Origin: Acidobacteriota bacterium
GTDB lineage: Bacteria; Acidobacteriota; Blastocatellia; RBC074
Assembly: GCA_018268995.1 (NCBI GenBank)
Contig: JAFDVL010000012.1
Coordinates: 186,001-250,000 of the forward strand
Direction of reading: 5' to 3'
Length of the DNA stretch: 64,000 nucleotides
Shown: positions 21,978 through 30,518 of the stretch, piece by piece
How positions within the stretch are numbered: the stretch's first letter is position 1
Layout of the letters: the number at the start of each line of letters is the position of its first letter
The notes under the pieces: generated by a model
What the model saw: only the letters and a program-made list of their open reading frames with translations
What the model was told of the DNA's origin: nothing
The model's database searches: none
Position numbers and translations under genes: made by a program

Positions 21978-23447
21978 TTACCGATTAAGCTCAACGGTTT
22001 TGGATTCGCAGGGCTGGATCTCAACCTCTTTATCTGTGGGCTGGGGGGCAATCATTTCATGCCATTTTTTTGCGTTGCTGAGCATAGACCATTCGACTGC
22101 TCCGCCGCGCAAGCGCAACCGATATTTCCCTGGCCTGATATTCGTGAAGGAGAAGTCCCCGTTTGTGATCGTTGCTTGCTGGAAATCAATGAATTGTGTG
22201 GGATTGGTCGGAAGCAATTGCACATAAGAGCCAGGCGCTGAAGCGGTGCCTTTAATTACACCGCCTCGCGCGCTGAGTGTGACCTCTTGTTTCTCGGCTG
22301 TGGGCCAGATGGGATATGCCTTGCTGCTTAAATAGAGATATTCTTCGCCTTCATGGGATTCAATCGTGAGGCGATACGGGGCTTTGCGTAAATTGAATAC
22401 GATAAACTTCTCAGCCGTTAATGCCTCCCAATTCTCCTTAATATTGCCCGCCAAAACTGGCTGTAAAACCAGGCGTCCCGGGGTTGTCGCCTTTTGCGGA
22501 GTACAGGTTTTTTCTTCTTTATGGTGGATCTCAAGATTTAGGTCAAGGGTGGGTTCCAGGGTTAGCTCCGCACTGCGATTATCCGTGTCGGTAAGGATGA
22601 CTTTGGAGCTAGCCCAATATTCTCTTCCTGTGTTATCTGTACCGGTGGCTTCGATCTTGTATTCACCGGCCAAGAGCCCTGGAAAATAAAAGCGGTTGCG
22701 ATGTAAGAAAACAAATGTTTGCGCGACTTTTGCTTGCTGGTGATACAAACTGACATACGCATAGTTGATCGTCATCCCCACTTGACCTGCGATGGCCCTT
22801 CCCACTTGTGGGAAATATTGAATATTGATCCCTGGTATCTCAGTGTTCATCGGGTCTAGTTCGATGGCGCCATCAATACTGCCGCTCGGATAGTAATAGG
22901 CGGCTTGGCCGCGAAAGCGAGAGGGCGATAAAAATGAGTTGTCGGATTGTTTGGCGTAGATGTGATATTTGCCAGTCGGCAAGCCAAAGATACGGTAATT
23001 CCCTTGATCGTCTGTTTCACGAGAGAAGCTGCGGGGGATGGCATTCAAGAGGGGTGGGGTAAGGGGCTGTGCGTAAACCTCAATGCCGCTCAGTGGCTGT
23101 CCAGCTTCGTTCAAAACTGAACCGGAGATAACGCCGCCCTTTTTCAGTGGAAACATAATATTCGCCGTGCTATTGACATGCTGGTAGGTATTTTGCTCGG
23201 AGTAGAATCCAGGAGTAGCGCCTAGTTCGACTCGGTATTTTTTGTTCTCAGCAGTTGGGAAAGTAAATTGCCCGTCTTTGCGAGTCTGCACTTTTACCGG
23301 GGTGGATAATTGATCTTCTGCGGTGATGCTGACAGAAATTAACGGTAAGCCGTCGCCGTCAGGATCAGTCACCTTCCCGCGAATCTGGCTGTAAGCTGAT
23401 CCAAAGAGTGAGCAAATTAAGAGGAAAAGAAAAAAGATGTTTTTCAT
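21978..23447 (-). CDS. secreted carboxypeptidase-regulatory-like protein
   Basis: 489 residues. Signal peptide (IFFLFLLICSLFGSAYS), then several carboxypeptidase-regulatory-like beta sandwiches: IRGKVTDPDGDGLPLISVSI (from about 22), GGVISGSVLNEAGQPLSGIEVYA (about 110), and a last one near 400 (GGVIKGTASAPGSYVQL). This type of surface protein is abundant in Acidobacteria. Its ATG overlaps the TGA of the upstream gene (ATGA), so the two are translationally coupled. Confidence 0.75.
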   Translation of the reverse strand: MKNIFFLFLLICSLFGSAYSQIRGKVTDPDGDGLPLISVSITAEDQLSTPVKVQTRKDGQFTFPTAENKKYRVELGATPGFYSEQNTYQHVNSTANIMFPLKKGGVISGSVLNEAGQPLSGIEVYAQPLTPPLLNAIPRSFSRETDDQGNYRIFGLPTGKYHIYAKQSDNSFLSPSRFRGQAAYYYPSGSIDGAIELDPMNTEIPGINIQYFPQVGRAIAGQVGMTINYAYVSLYHQQAKVAQTFVFLHRNRFYFPGLLAGEYKIEATGTDNTGREYWASSKVILTDTDNRSAELTLEPTLDLNLEIHHKEEKTCTPQKATTPGRLVLQPVLAGNIKENWEALTAEKFIVFNLRKAPYRLTIESHEGEEYLYLSSKAYPIWPTAEKQEVTLSARGGVIKGTASAPGSYVQLLPTNPTQFIDFQQATITNGDFSFTNIRPGKYRLRLRGGAVEWSMLSNAKKWHEMIAPQPTDKEVEIQPCESKTVELNR

Positions 23448-24685
23448 AAGGATTTGAGATTGATGATAATTTGAGCAGACTCTCCTGGATCGAGGAGCAG
23501 CACAGGTAATGCCTGGCCATTTTTGAAAATAGAGGTTACTGCGACGTTCCCGTATTTAGCGGGGATGGTGGAAATAATTGCGATGGTTCCTGGTGCAAGG
23601 GAAGAAATAGAAAACGTATGATCTGCGTTCAGCGCGAGATGAGCAAGCGGTTCCCCTTTTTCAGTAAGCAATGCCAATCCGTATTTTAGGAGAAGCGTCC
23701 ATAGTTCGGGCGTTAATTGTCCCTGAACGGTGCCGGAAATATTAGCGGTCGCTTGGACTTTTAAGTTGATAGACGTGTCTTCCTTGATAGTTGAAGCGTA
23801 GGAGTCGCTGATGTATTTAGCAGCGTCCAATTCGTTGGAGCGTGCTTGAATTTCAATTGGCCCCTCAGTGATTCTGAAAGAAAATTTACCATTCTCGTCG
23901 CTGGTTGTTTTTGGCAGCCAGGCTGAAGCGCCTGCTCTGGTGAAAATCGTTAGTTTAGGCAAGATCGTATTGTCTGGCGTCGAAGTTCGACCGGTAACCT
24001 CAAATTCGTCTCGCAACCGGAGCGTGATCTCGACCCCTTCAGTCACGGAGTTTTCGAGAATAACGATCTTCTCAAGACTGCTCCCGTTCCCATAGCAATT
24101 GGCGGCTTTTGGCTCTGCGTCACTGAGAGACAAATTCGCACACACGTAATATTCTCCCTGGGTAAGCCCATTTACTCGGAATTGCCCCCGGTCGTCGGTG
24201 CGATACAGGGTAGAGTTTTGTTGCCACAAATCCTTGCCGGCTTTGTCCCAAAAACTAACGATGTGACCAGCCGGGTATTTGGTCTGAAAAAATCGGAGTT
24301 GGATTCCGATTGCTGGTTTGCCGGATTCAAATAAAACCTTTCCTGTAACAATTGAAGGCTTCACTAGCTGGAAGGTGGCCTCAATATCATTCTCGTTGAT
24401 TTTGATAATCTTTGTGTTTTCAGCAAGCACCCATTTATCCATCGCGGCAATGAACATATATTGCCCCGGCTCATTGATCTGAGTCGTAAATTTCCCTTCT
24501 GCGTCTGCCTTAATTGTAATGGCCACTGGTCTGTTTTCTTCACTAACGCCGATCTGTAGTTTTTCCGCGACCAGCTTTGCGCCGGGGAAAGGTTTTCCTT
24601 CGGCGACGATCTGACCCGATAGCGTTGCAGCAGATGAAGGAATAAAGAATAGAACCAGATAAATGAAATGTAAGAAATAGCTCAT
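23444..24685 (-). CDS. secreted carboxypeptidase-regulatory-like protein
   Basis: 413 residues. Signal peptide (FLHFIYLVLFFIPSSAATLS). Repeated carboxypeptidase-regulatory-like modules: SGQIVAEGKPFPGAKLVAE (about 24), VTGKVLFESGKPAIGIQLRF (about 112), FEVTGRTSTPDNTILPKLTIF (about 215). First gene of a two-gene operon with 21978-23447. Probably exposed on the surface; no enzymatic residues seen. Confidence 0.75.
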   Translation of the reverse strand: MSYFLHFIYLVLFFIPSSAATLSGQIVAEGKPFPGAKLVAEKLQIGVSEENRPVAITIKADAEGKFTTQINEPGQYMFIAAMDKWVLAENTKIIKINENDIEATFQLVKPSIVTGKVLFESGKPAIGIQLRFFQTKYPAGHIVSFWDKAGKDLWQQNSTLYRTDDRGQFRVNGLTQGEYYVCANLSLSDAEPKAANCYGNGSSLEKIVILENSVTEGVEITLRLRDEFEVTGRTSTPDNTILPKLTIFTRAGASAWLPKTTSDENGKFSFRITEGPIEIQARSNELDAAKYISDSYASTIKEDTSINLKVQATANISGTVQGQLTPELWTLLLKYGLALLTEKGEPLAHLALNADHTFSISSLAPGTIAIISTIPAKYGNVAVTSIFKNGQALPVLLLDPGESAQIIINLKSL

Positions 24686-24791
24686 TGAAATCTCCTCTGG
24701 AATAATAGTTGCATTGTACCAAGCCTGTCTAAATAGGGGGTTAGGCGACTTTCCTCTTTATCTTACAACCAGTTTTTAGAAAGGTGTTACT
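24686..24791. promoter_or_regulatory. divergent intergenic region
   Basis: 106 bp between the leftward 23444-24685 gene and the rightward pair at 24792-25449, so it must carry promoters for both. A possible rightward promoter is TTGCAT followed 15 bp later by TAAATA; not strong. Confidence 0.4.
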
Positions 24792-25001
24792 ATGAACAAA
24801 ATTCGGATATTTATGTCTCTAATGTGTCTTTCGTTTTGCCTGCTCGGTTTTGCTGTTGCCGGTAATGCGAAGACTGCACCAGTACTCGATGAAGGGCCGG
24901 GCTGTGAGTTTATTCAGTGTGTTACCCTCCCTGGTGGTGTCGAAGCAGTGCAATATAGCTGTCCAGGATACGGAATCTGGCGCCTCTACTACCCGAACTA
25001 A
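24792..25001 (+). CDS. small secreted Cys-containing protein
   Basis: 69 residues, ATG with AAGG upstream. Clear signal peptide (residues 1-26, MSLMCLSFCLLGFAVAGNA). The mature part of about 43 residues has three Cys and many aromatic residues (CEFIQCVTLPGG; YSCPGYGIWRLYYPN). One of only two plus-strand genes in the long minus-strand run. Unknown function; a secreted peptide or small matrix protein is possible. Confidence 0.55.
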   Translation: MNKIRIFMSLMCLSFCLLGFAVAGNAKTAPVLDEGPGCEFIQCVTLPGGVEAVQYSCPGYGIWRLYYPN

Positions 25002-25071
25002 GCATCCCTAAGTTAAGTAGATTACAGGAGGCGAGACGTGTTCCGCCTCCTGTTCTGTAAAAGGAAAAACT

Positions 25072-25449
25072 ATGCTTATACTGATTCTTATTAGTTTGTT
25101 TGTGTTCCCTGGTCAAATCAAAGAAACTCCTGTTCCCCGAGCAAAAGTCGTAGTGCAAAACAAAGAAGCCCGTTTTGAAGCGGTCACCGACATGGAAGGA
25201 AAATTTGCCCTGGCCGGCATTCCGGCTGGTACCTACGAAGTTTCTGTCGCGAGTGAGACGATCAAGGAGTTTACGGTCTTCATGGAATTTGCCTATGAGG
25301 AAAAAGGAGAGAAGAAGCGGTTTGAGTTCCCGACGCCGCTGATGGAAAAGAAAAAGCTGCAAATTGTTACTCGTCATGATCAAGTCGTAAAAGGGCGGGT
25401 TTGTGAGTTCATCCCAGACCTGAAGCCGACGCCGAGACCACTCCCGTGA
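25072..25449 (+). CDS. carboxypeptidase-regulatory-like domain protein
   Basis: 125 residues, ATG with AAAAGGA. Short N-terminal hydrophobic signal (MLILILISLFVFPG), then one carboxypeptidase-regulatory-like beta sandwich (TPVPRAKVVVQNKEARFEAVTDMEGKF, GIPAGTYEVSV) and a Lys/Glu-rich tail. It follows the 24792 gene by 70 bp. Its stop codon lies beside the right end of the TnpB element, which ends only about 10 bp away. Confidence 0.6.
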   Translation: MLILILISLFVFPGQIKETPVPRAKVVVQNKEARFEAVTDMEGKFALAGIPAGTYEVSVASETIKEFTVFMEFAYEEKGEKKRFEFPTPLMEKKKLQIVTRHDQVVKGRVCEFIPDLKPTPRPLP

Positions 25450-25560
25450 ATTACGTCCCGCCTAAAGGCGAGAGCTTCCGACCGTTCGGAAGGTAGGTGT
25501 CACTGTGGTAATTGGTCGCAGCAGCAAGTACAAGCCAATTGTATCTCCCGCGTGTTCATC
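25430..25560 (-). ncRNA. candidate omega RNA of the large TnpB
   Basis: The tnpB 3' end carries two hairpins (25475-25492 and 25459-25470) straight through the stop codon and into the flank, the place where TnpB omega RNAs end before the guide. The guide would read into the 3' end of the plus-strand 25072-25449 gene. Extent is inferred. Confidence 0.45.
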
Positions 25561-27366
25561 CGCGTGATGTCGCTCGCCCCCTACTGCACACTTGAACACT
25601 TCTCCATCCCGTTGCGACTCGTTCACACTGGCGTGAACCGTGCAAGTTTGGGAAGTGTAGAACGACGGTAACGCAAACTCCGGCACACCGTACCAGAGGA
25701 ATTTGTTAGAGGCCATACGCTCGTACTGGCCGCGCGCTCCGTTATTTATCATTTTATTGAAGGTACGTCCTTTGTATTTCGGATCATCCACTTCAATTGC
25801 TTCGTTTGTGAGGTGTTCGCGCACAATTGTGGCATCGTGCTTCTGCGCTAATGCAAGCTCCTGGTTCGACAGAAACCCAAACCAGTTGCGTTTGAGGGCC
25901 GCGATTTTGCCGTACACCACTCGGCGCTTCGCTTTCCAGCCGTTGATTTTATTCAACAGTTGGAAGAACTTGCGCAGCTTAGGATGCGAGCCGTCATTGG
26001 CGAGCAAGCTATCAGCGGGCAATTGTAAATCGCGCACGATCTCTATCTTCAGATGCTCGACCTTGTTGTAGGCCACGTCTATCCAGCTACGAATTTCGTC
26101 AATCTGTGAACATTTTCGCTTAATGGCATCCAGAAACTTGCGCCCACTGAACCGGATGCGTTCGATTACGAGCGATTGTCCTTCTGGATGGGCGTGTGTT
26201 TCCAGATGCTTTCTGGTTTGCGCTTTCGTGAACAACTGGATGCGCTCCATTTCGGCGATGTCTATTTCGCGGTCGGCCTGGATCACGCTCAAACTGATCG
26301 TGTTCACGTACCCGAAGTCACGAGCCACGAACATCTTCAGTTTTGGTTCCGGTTTAGCCTTTGGCTTGGCGATCACCATTCGCACGGAAGCACGATCTTT
26401 CCCTAACACCAGTGTTAACGAATTCACCGCCGCCTTGTCTTCCTTTAGCAATCGCTCTACCAAGTGATGCTTGATGGCAACCGGCAAGTGAATGCGTTCA
26501 GTGCGCGGTACGGGCGAAGCAATGGAGAGGAAAAACTTGTAGTGTGAATTCTTCTTATCCAAGAGTAGCTGGACTTGGCCTGACAGTTGGTCTGTCAGGT
26601 CTTTGTCTTCGCTGGGTAGCATTCGGTAGTCTAGTGCAATGCTGACCGAAGTGAAATCATCATCTTTGAAGGTCAGCGGGCGATAGCGTTGTTGCACTTG
26701 CGCGTGAATCTCGCAAAGAACGGCGATCTGCGCCGGACTGAGCGCGAGCGGCTGGCCTTCAATTACAACCTCTCGCAGCAGCGTGCGCAGGGCGGTAAAG
26801 TCTAACTGTTCCGGCAACTGAGCCAGTGCCATGAGTTCGGCAGCCGTAATTGTGTCTTGCACTGCTTCCGGTACATAGAAGAATTTGCGCTCTTTGCGCG
26901 TAGCGGATGGAATCTCACTGGCGACATTTCTTAGCCGTCCAATCAATTGGGAGAAATATCGCTTCTGTTGCTCGTTGGCTGCAACAATTACGGCTTGTTC
27001 TGCACATTGCAAATAAGCCTTATTGAAGCCAGATTCTTGTTTCAAGAAGGCGCGCGATAGCTCGTACATTTCTACTTGCGTGCGTGCTTTAACTAGCGGT
27101 TCAGGAATCCAGAGAAGTTGGGCAATGATCTGCTGGTAGCGCAAAAACTCGGTGCGCAAGGTAGCTAGAGCAGACTGTTTGGCGGCGGTTAATTCACCCA
27201 CCGCAAGCGGAACGGCGCGATGTTCGCGGGGGATTTTCTTTGCCTGATTCTTCTTACGCAAGCTCATTGTTTTCTACATTAGACTTCGGAAAAAACAAGT
27301 CAAGAAAATTCGTCTGCACAGTCGCAGCCGCAGAAAATTCATCTCCCCTCTAAAGAAGAGAGGCTT
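25458..27366 (-). mobile_element. IS200/IS605-like element encoding a large TnpB only
   Basis: Bounded by hairpins typical of this family. Right end: CGCCTAAAGGCG (25459-25470) plus a 7-bp stem hairpin (25475-25492). Left end: CCTCT/AGAGG around CTTTAG (27347-27363), with AAGCC before it and GATGAAT after it on the minus strand, the same pattern as at the left end of the 54.2-55.6 kb element. No TnpA (Y1 transposase) is encoded, so it would depend on one in trans. Exact ends are inferred. Confidence 0.65.
25462..27267 (-). CDS. tnpB: large divergent TnpB-like RuvC nuclease
   Basis: 601 residues against about 400 for common TnpB. Residues 1-300 are a long helical recognition-like part without clear match. 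RuvC-I Asp317 (ARDFGYVNTISLSV), RuvC-II Glu484 (TIVREHLTNEA), RuvC-III Asp570 (HHADEHAGDTIG). The zinc-finger region (TSQTC..FKC, 538-560) keeps Cys542 and Cys560, but the second residues of both CxxC pairs are replaced (His545, Gly563), so zinc binding is doubtful. The stop codon lies inside the right-end hairpin, as expected where the omega RNA overlaps the 3' end. Predicted RNA-guided DNA nuclease maintaining its element; size and zinc loss set it apart. Confidence 0.75.
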   Translation of the reverse strand: MSLRKKNQAKKIPREHRAVPLAVGELTAAKQSALATLRTEFLRYQQIIAQLLWIPEPLVKARTQVEMYELSRAFLKQESGFNKAYLQCAEQAVIVAANEQQKRYFSQLIGRLRNVASEIPSATRKERKFFYVPEAVQDTITAAELMALAQLPEQLDFTALRTLLREVVIEGQPLALSPAQIAVLCEIHAQVQQRYRPLTFKDDDFTSVSIALDYRMLPSEDKDLTDQLSGQVQLLLDKKNSHYKFFLSIASPVPRTERIHLPVAIKHHLVERLLKEDKAAVNSLTLVLGKDRASVRMVIAKPKAKPEPKLKMFVARDFGYVNTISLSVIQADREIDIAEMERIQLFTKAQTRKHLETHAHPEGQSLVIERIRFSGRKFLDAIKRKCSQIDEIRSWIDVAYNKVEHLKIEIVRDLQLPADSLLANDGSHPKLRKFFQLLNKINGWKAKRRVVYGKIAALKRNWFGFLSNQELALAQKHDATIVREHLTNEAIEVDDPKYKGRTFNKMINNGARGQYERMASNKFLWYGVPEFALPSFYTSQTCTVHASVNESQRDGEVFKCAVGGERHHADEHAGDTIGLYLLLRPITTVTPTFRTVGSSRL

Positions 27367-27382
27367 CTTTTCTGTTTTCTAG

Positions 27383-27895
27383 CTAAAAAGCAAACGGAAT
27401 TTCAATCTGCTGATATTCCCATTTTAGCAAGAGAAGTATTTTTCTCTGCTGCCTCACAAACGAAAAATTAAGCTGTTCCACGGGACTTATTAGCTGCGTG
27501 CGTTTCACAGGGAACCGTCCCACTTCTTCAGCTTGGATGTCTTCGGTATAAGGGGTGAAGCAATATAAGTCTGTTATCTTTTTATTGATAATCAGCCACC
27601 AGCCCTTTTCATCGAAAACGGAAAGCAGACTGTAGGTCCCGGGCGCGATTGTCTTGCCCCTGATCTTTATTGGTAGATCGAATGTGAGCTTGGTAGATTC
27701 GTTCGCGCCCATTCCCCACACTTTACCAAAAGGTAGCAGTCCTCCCCAGATTTTGCGCCCACGCACCGAAGGCGCACCATAATCAAGCGTGATCGTATGG
27801 CCTGGTATAGAAAGCGACGCTGATTGGCGAGGGCTTGGGTTTCCCTGTTGGCCATGGACTACAAAGAGGAAGATTAAAAGGATTGATTTGCTCAT
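27383..27895 (-). CDS. DUF2911 protein, secreted
   Basis: 170 residues. Short signal peptide (SILLIFLFVVHG), then the DUF2911 pattern: SIPGHTITLDYGAPSVRGRKIWGGLLPFGKVWGMGANESTKLTF and APGTYSLLSVFDEKGWWLIINKK. Members occur in Bacteroidetes and Acidobacteria; function unknown. The left end of the TnpB element lies 20-40 bp behind its stop. Confidence 0.75.
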   Translation of the reverse strand: MSKSILLIFLFVVHGQQGNPSPRQSASLSIPGHTITLDYGAPSVRGRKIWGGLLPFGKVWGMGANESTKLTFDLPIKIRGKTIAPGTYSLLSVFDEKGWWLIINKKITDLYCFTPYTEDIQAEEVGRFPVKRTQLISPVEQLNFSFVRQQRKILLLLKWEYQQIEIPFAF

Positions 27896-27948
27896 TAGTT
27901 AAATATTTCCTCCGGTTTCGCTATCGCAACTTTTATGCCAGGGAGCGA

Positions 27949-28452
27949 CTAGAGTTTAGGAATTGCTGACAAAAGGGCGCTCAAATCCCTTTCGTGAAAC
28001 CGAGCTGACTGACTCTCATCGCTCAGACATTCTTCCCACTTTGTTTCAAGTGCCTCTGGCCCCGACTCCCAACTAAAATGGCCGTTGTGCGCGAACCAAT
28101 TGAGCAGCGTGAGAAGATGTTGGGCTTCGATGGTGAAGGCTTCCCAGCATGGTGCGTGATCTGATTTGGAATGCGAAAGAATTGGCACTGAAACGCCGGG
28201 AATCTCCTCCCAGAAATGAACTTTATTTGCCTTGAAGCGAACACACGTCGTGTCGTCATAGAAACCAGCCCGTTCATCCCAAAGAGCTAAGATTTTCTCG
28301 TTGTTGCGCCAGACTTCAAAGGAGACAATGTTCCCGTTGAATCGGCCTGTTTCGTGGTCGTTACAATCAATCAAGATTGTAAGGTGTTCGGTGAGAATTG
28401 GATTCGGAGTTGGTGTAAGGACTCTCAAATCAAAGAGGGTTGTTGTGAACAT
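27949..28452 (-). CDS. unknown protein
   Basis: 167 residues from ATG 28452; start and upstream stop overlap (TAATG), showing coupling to 28452-28727. A beta-rich first half (LTILIDCNDHETGRFNGNIVSFEVWRNNEKILALWD), then a Trp-rich helical end (LLNWFAHNGHFSWESG). No family recognised. The sequence upstream of this ATG in the same frame is antisense-like and was excluded. Confidence 0.5.
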   Translation of the reverse strand: MFTTTLFDLRVLTPTPNPILTEHLTILIDCNDHETGRFNGNIVSFEVWRNNEKILALWDERAGFYDDTTCVRFKANKVHFWEEIPGVSVPILSHSKSDHAPCWEAFTIEAQHLLTLLNWFAHNGHFSWESGPEALETKWEECLSDESQSARFHERDLSALLSAIPKL

Positions 28453-28727
28453 TACTTCCCTTCTTTCTTGGCGTATCTGGTGAGGAGTTTTGTCGGTTGT
28501 TCGTTGACCTGCAAATGTTTGTTGAGTTGGATATGCTCGGCAAAACGTTGGTGTTCGGTCTCCGTGAGTTGGCCTTCGAGATAGTCGTCGAGGAGAAGGT
28601 CTTCGACGAGATTGAAGTCTTCGTTGCATGTTGGGCTGGCCAGCAATTCAAGCTCGAAAGCAATGGCTTCTTCCTCGGAAAGCTGATGCAAAATGTATTG
28701 TCGAAGTTTCTCCTGATGTTTGGTCAT
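28452..28727 (-). CDS. anti-sigma-like N-terminal domain protein
   Basis: 91 residues from ATG 28727 (an upstream start adds six). The pattern LRQYILHQLSEEEAIAFELELL..CNEDFNLVEDLLLDDYLEGQLTETEHQRFAEHI is typical of acidobacterial proteins with a zf-HC2/anti-sigma-like helical domain, though the zinc Cys-His set is absent. In full-length relatives this region precedes a membrane segment; here only the domain remains, so it may be a soluble regulator or a truncated form. Confidence 0.55.
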   Translation of the reverse strand: MTKHQEKLRQYILHQLSEEEAIAFELELLASPTCNEDFNLVEDLLLDDYLEGQLTETEHQRFAEHIQLNKHLQVNEQPTKLLTRYAKKEGK

Positions 28728-28745
28728 GCTGATTTTGCCCTGCAA

Positions 28746-29945
28746 TTATTGGGCCGAAGCCGGCCCTTTATCTAGGAACGGCAGCATTGGTGCGGCTTGT
28801 GTTAGCACGGGAATCTGGCGTGTCCTTGGCTTGCGCGATGTCTTTTGCTGAAGCAGCGATTGGTAGTGTGCGTAAATGGATTCAGGTGTTGTGTGTTCGA
28901 TGGAGAAATTGTAGAGGCTGGCAATCGTTTGCCGAACGCTGGCCAATAATGCGCAATCCGAAAGACAGGGCTGCTCTGTTGGCCAGCCCTGTGTGAAACG
29001 CAGGTGTTGGGGAATGATGGATTCTGCCTGCCGACGTTCAACTGCACGGTGTTTGGCTGTGGTGATTGCTTCTTGCTCAGATTTCGTGAGCAATTCTGGC
29101 CTGACATCGGCAAGCCAACGGTTCGGTTGGAACGAGAATCCTGAAATTGCCTCTAACGCTACGATGCGATGCCACGATGCATGATTGCGCTCGTCTCGTA
29201 GGCTTGCTTCAAGATCGGCAATTGAACTCAACACACAGAAAGAGCAGCTCACGCGCGAATTCCCGTTATTGGTGTACGCATAATGGAGTGGGAACTGTTC
29301 GCGCTCGTGTAAAGCAATTACCTCTCCGACCTTCCAATCGAGGATAGGATACCAACTGCGGCCCGAAGTGCCAGCGGCTCGCTTGAGCTTTGGATCCTCT
29401 TGAGAGATCGGTTTTGCTGCGCGCGCACTTGACTCTTCCCGTCGAATGCCGACGACGTTTAGGATTTGTTGCCCCGGATAACGCGCTGTCAATTGTTGGG
29501 TGATCGGGGACGTCTTCAACTCAGATGTGCAGAATCTCATCCCGGCTGATGACCAGGGTGTGATGAGGGTCACACAGAGCAATTGCCTGTAGCGCCCCAA
29601 ATTACCGTTCCATCGCTGCTCCCATCGCTCAAGAAGTCCGCCTTGTTTGCGGCGAACGACGAGCAAGGAAAGGTTAAGAAAACTTGCCAGTTGTTCGCAC
29701 TGGGGGAGTGAGTCTGTATGCTCGATCCCTCCTAAATCGGCGTGAATTAAAACGCGTGGCCCAACATGGTTGATCGCGTTGAGGAAGTGTATTGTCTGAA
29801 TTGCGCTCGCGTCCGAATCCTTCCCCCCGCTCGTCCCAATGGCAATCACGCAGTTCGTATCTAACATCCCCGCCACTTCTTCATCAATTGAGAGTTGGAA
29901 TTCCTGTGCTGCTGTTAGAATGGTCGGAATGGGCATATTTGACAT
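28746..29945 (-). CDS. PAPS-reductase-like PP-loop protein 1
   Basis: 399 residues. PP-loop IGTSGGKDSDASAI (about 36-49) binds ATP as in PAPS reductases and DndC; HADLGGIEHTDSLPQC and WEQRWNGN follow. Downstream it has an FCTSELK..VVGIRREES block and a Cys pair in VSCSFCVLSS. Such genes are common in phages and plasmids, where they may act on DNA (sulphur or base modification). The paralogue 3 at 56858-58000 is similar over its whole length. The ribosome site is near AGGTG. Confidence 0.8.
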   Translation of the reverse strand: MSNMPIPTILTAAQEFQLSIDEEVAGMLDTNCVIAIGTSGGKDSDASAIQTIHFLNAINHVGPRVLIHADLGGIEHTDSLPQCEQLASFLNLSLLVVRRKQGGLLERWEQRWNGNLGRYRQLLCVTLITPWSSAGMRFCTSELKTSPITQQLTARYPGQQILNVVGIRREESSARAAKPISQEDPKLKRAAGTSGRSWYPILDWKVGEVIALHEREQFPLHYAYTNNGNSRVSCSFCVLSSIADLEASLRDERNHASWHRIVALEAISGFSFQPNRWLADVRPELLTKSEQEAITTAKHRAVERRQAESIIPQHLRFTQGWPTEQPCLSDCALLASVRQTIASLYNFSIEHTTPESIYAHYQSLLQQKTSRKPRTRQIPVLTQAAPMLPFLDKGPASAQ

Positions 29946-29989
29946 GAATCACCTCTTGTGGTTCGGCGATATTCAATGGGTGAACTGAC

Positions 29990-30036
29990 AAACTACTCGG
30001 CCATTTTTTGGACCTTGGCAACGGTTGTTTTGAGTT
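29990..30036. repeat. 47-bp perfect direct repeat, copy 2
   Basis: The end of the 29993-30418 gene including its stop codon; an exact copy lies 8 kb away at 21887-21933. Confidence 0.85.
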
Positions 30037-30418
30037 GACTGATTTTGGATTCGCAATCGGCGATGTAATGGCCAAGTGTTTGGTCTCGCGAACACTTGGC
30101 GTTCGCCCACTCAATGTCGGCGTTCAATGCGGCAATTTGTTTCTCGATTTCGGCAACTTTGTTGGTGACGGCCTCGCTGTTTCGCACTACACGTACAAGA
30201 TGCAAGACGGTGCCGTTGTCATACCCCATGATTGTTGGAATGCCAGCCGGCAAGTCAGGATTGATGCCGGATGAGACGCCTTTAAAGTCATTGTGAGTGA
30301 ATTCCCACTCGACGAGGCTGATGGCGGGTAGTGATGTGTTGTGGGTTTGCTCGTAAGCGATAATCGCCTGGTCATCGCCTACTACACTGGGAAGTGTCGA
30401 TTTGAATAGTTTTGGCAT
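29993..30418 (-). CDS. coiled-coil protein of unknown function
   Basis: 141 residues. Residues 1-80 are alpha/beta (SVVGDDQAIIAYEQ, GIPTIMGYDNGTVLHLVRVV); residues 85-140 form a coiled coil (TNKVAEIEKQIAALNADIEWANAK..SKISQLKTTVAKVQKM). Its last 47 bp are duplicated at 21887, so the gene family has been rearranged in this element. No family recognised. Confidence 0.5.
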   Translation of the reverse strand: MPKLFKSTLPSVVGDDQAIIAYEQTHNTSLPAISLVEWEFTHNDFKGVSSGINPDLPAGIPTIMGYDNGTVLHLVRVVRNSEAVTNKVAEIEKQIAALNADIEWANAKCSRDQTLGHYIADCESKISQLKTTVAKVQKMAE

Positions 30419-30518
30419 ATTTTAGGGAAAATTGGAAAAGGAGAGGCGTCCTTCGTCGTGGCCTGCCCCTACCCTTTTAGCGGTTGCCACGGCTGCGCGT
30501 GGCACGATTATTCGGCAA

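Noticed and set aside
30483-30510. Palindrome TGCCACG/CGTGGCA as a terminator
   Set aside because: No T-rich stretch follows on either strand; a similar palindrome at 45942-45955 also lacks one.
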